A stretch of 64,000 bases of DNA, taken from the NCBI RefSeq assembly GCF_009827455.1, contig NZ_WTYZ01000001.1, forward strand, positions 1,621,001 through 1,685,000, read 5' to 3'. The stretch is from Pontixanthobacter aestiaquae. GTDB lineage: Bacteria; Pseudomonadota; Alphaproteobacteria; Sphingomonadales; Sphingomonadaceae. The notes under the pieces were generated by a model. It worked only from the letters and a program-made list of their open reading frames with translations. It was not told the origin of the DNA and searched no databases. The position numbers and the translations under genes are program-made. This document shows, piece after piece, positions 62,809 to 64,000 of this stretch (position 1 is its first letter; each line of letters opens with the position of its first letter).

Positions 62809-63243
62809 TCAGTCGACGTAGGCTTCGAGCTGGTCGGTGAACCGTTCACCAGCCTGAATCTCCTGATAAGCGGCTTGCACGACTTGCTGTGTTTGAGCAT
62901 CGAAATCGCACTGCTCAAGCACTTCCTCAAACTTTTTGGCGATATAATCTTCGCCTTCTTCGACCCGTTCGACAGCGTTTTCGTCGCCATTCTCAAACAG
63001 ACCGGTGATATCGGCCCAAATCTGGTGCGCGGAACCGGCGACCGTTCCGTCGGCCTGATCGCAGCCATGGCGCGCCAGCTCGGCATTGAGCGACGACAAT
63101 GTTTGTGAGCGCTTCTCCGCGCATTGCGCCAGGGTTTGTTTCAATCGAGGGGTGTTCGCGTTCTCGGCAGCCTGACGATATCCATTCACTGAATCATACG
63201 TTGTATCCGCGAGTGATTTAAGAGCGACTTTTTGGGCGTCCAT
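62809..63243 (-). CDS. PA2169-type four-helix-bundle protein (DUF2383, ferritin-like)
   Basis: The 144-residue protein is a DUF2383/PA2169 family four-helix bundle: a first helix ending in YDSVNGYRQAAENA, then LKQTLAQCAEKRSQTLSSL, HGCDQADGTVAGSAHQIWADI and EGEDYIAKKFEEVLEQ. Glu and His residues in these helices resemble ferritin-like metal ligands, but activity is unproven. The start has an AAAGGAC ribosome-binding site. Stress-related expression is common in relatives. Confidence 0.88.
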   Translation of the reverse strand: MDAQKVALKSLADTTYDSVNGYRQAAENANTPRLKQTLAQCAEKRSQTLSSLNAELARHGCDQADGTVAGSAHQIWADITGLFENGDENAVERVEEGEDYIAKKFEEVLEQCDFDAQTQQVVQAAYQEIQAGERFTDQLEAYVD

Positions 63244-63651
63244 GATTTTGTCCTTTAATATAAGTAGGTTGTGAAAGAAAAATGCACGGTTACCAGAATC
63301 GTTCCCGACATAACTACCGACAAGAGAACAGGTGCGCGGGCTTCGCGGTTCCTGGCCAGTCGACCAGTAAGGGGCCTCTCGCGATCACTCTCAAAGATCA
63401 CACTGACGCGCAGTCGGGAAGGGCTGTATTCGGTGAATTGTAGCTCAAGGTTGGCGACGAGGCAGGCGATGGCACCAGCAACGAATTGCCGGGAGCATTG
63501 AGGGTTGGCTAGGGGGGCGAGTGCGAAACCCTTGAGTATGTGCGCGATCATACCCACATCTCGTCCAAGCCCGCCAAAGCCCCTTGCCAGCAAGGCTGCC
63601 GTTCATTAGGGCGACAGGTGAAAGTTTAACCCCCAAAATGAGAGGGAAATT
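63244..63651. other. intergenic region between DUF2383 gene and acpP; possible weak minus-strand ORF
   Basis: 408 bp. A minus-strand frame from 63551 to 63255 (98 codons) ends 11 bp before the DUF2383 start, but it has unusual codons (CTA, ATA, AGG, TTA) and no known domain. I regard it as probably non-coding. The right end should hold the acpP promoter and leader. Confidence 0.35.
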
Positions 63652-63888
63652 ATGAGCGATAGTGCTGACCGCGTACAGAAGATTGTTGTTGAGCATCTTG
63701 GTGTTGAGGCCGACAAGGTAACTCAGGAAGCCAGCTTCATCGACGATCTGGGCGCAGACAGCCTCGACATTGTCGAGCTGGTTATGGCGTTTGAAGAAGA
63801 ATTCGGTGTGGAAATTCCTGACGATGCGGCTGAAAAGATCGCTACTGTCGGCGATGCCACCAAGTATATTGATGAGCACAAGGGCTAA
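63652..63888 (+). CDS. acpP: acyl carrier protein
   Basis: The 78-residue protein has the invariant [13 protein letters not shown] with S37, the serine that takes 4'-phosphopantetheine. It carries fatty acid intermediates for FabZ and KAS III enzymes. The start has a GAGAGGGAAAT site. It ends before a terminator; fabF is expected next but lies outside. Confidence 0.97.
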   Translation: MSDSADRVQKIVVEHLGVEADKVTQEASFIDDLGADSLDIVELVMAFEEEFGVEIPDDAAEKIATVGDATKYIDEHKG

Positions 63889-63949
63889 ACGCCTATCCCG
63901 CTGTGCTCGCTTGATGGCCTGACCGAAAGCGGCGGCCAGCGGGAAATTG

Positions 63950-63989
63950 ACAGGCTCGCCCCTTAACCGGGTCGGGCCTGTTGTTTTTT
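63950..63989 (+). terminator. terminator after acpP
   Basis: ACAGGCTCG (63950-63958) pairs with CGGGCCTGT (63973-63981), with an inner CCC/GGG pair, and TGTTTTTT follows. It starts about 60 bp after the acpP stop, so acpP is probably mostly monocistronic. Confidence 0.8.
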
Positions 63990-64000
63990 GGGAGCTAACC

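Noticed and set aside
1-64000. CRISPR arrays, prophage or insertion sequences
   Set aside because: I saw no regularly spaced direct repeats, no transposase or integrase, and no phage structural genes. The repeats found are short palindromic or tandem elements.

Overview
The window reads as ordinary chromosome of a marine-type alphaproteobacterium of the order Sphingomonadales, most likely family Erythrobacteraceae. This is inferred from the gene order and protein features seen here: a small SRP RNA directly before dnaX and ebfC, lon followed by the HU gene, an alphaproteobacterial cysteine-free L31, an NDUFS4-like complex I accessory subunit, and a bamA-ompH-fabZ cluster without lpxD, lpxA or lpxB, as expected for a lineage that uses glycosphingolipids instead of LPS. 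I saw no prophage, transposase, integrase or CRISPR array.

Region by region. 1-4.2 kb: the N-terminus of a secreted amidohydrolase, a SIMPL-domain periplasmic protein, a PepSY-like small protein with an OmpR-type response regulator and a PhoQ-like kinase, and a PilZ protein. 4.2-9.2 kb: chorismate mutase, polyprenyl diphosphate synthase, HrpB helicase, complex I accessory subunit, and an unusual secreted protein made of three cysteine-paired repeats. 9.2-13 kb: SRP RNA, dnaX, ebfC and two orphan spore-coat-U-type secreted proteins with what looks like a third, broken copy between them. 13-18 kb: lon, HU, an acidic lipoprotein, rlmB and tRNA-Tyr. 18-24 kb: a TonB-dependent receptor, a KAS III enzyme and the psd-pssA phospholipid pair.

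24-40 kb: the classical essential cluster rpsB-tsf-pyrH-frr-uppS-cdsA-dxr-rseP-bamA-ompH-fabZ. It is split after tsf by a palindromic repeat, a serine hydrolase, a divergent MarR regulator and a metallophosphoesterase, and is followed by a GC-rich, hairpin-dense gap and rpmE. 40-48 kb: a lipoprotein, a 2OG-Fe(II) oxygenase, tRNA-His, leucine dehydrogenase and a tightly overlapping cytochrome c maturation operon ccmCDEFGHI. 47.7-55 kb: kup, yciB, ftsY, mtaB, dapF and a GGDEF-EAL protein. 55-64 kb: EVE protein, LplT-like MFS transporter, pgsA, a second PilZ protein, an rnd-oxyR operon, aspS with the residues of a non-discriminating enzyme, a ferritin-like DUF2383 protein and acpP.

Functionally the window is dominated by envelope building (isoprenoid carrier, phospholipids, Bam, RseP, fatty acids), translation and protein quality control, respiration and cytochrome c assembly, and cyclic-di-GMP and oxidative-stress signalling. 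I did not find a convincing entirely new system. The best leads are the three-repeat secreted protein, the SCPU pair with its relic, the structured gap before rpmE, the paired operator-like repeats of the MarR locus, and two independent 13-bp tandem duplications across stop codons.
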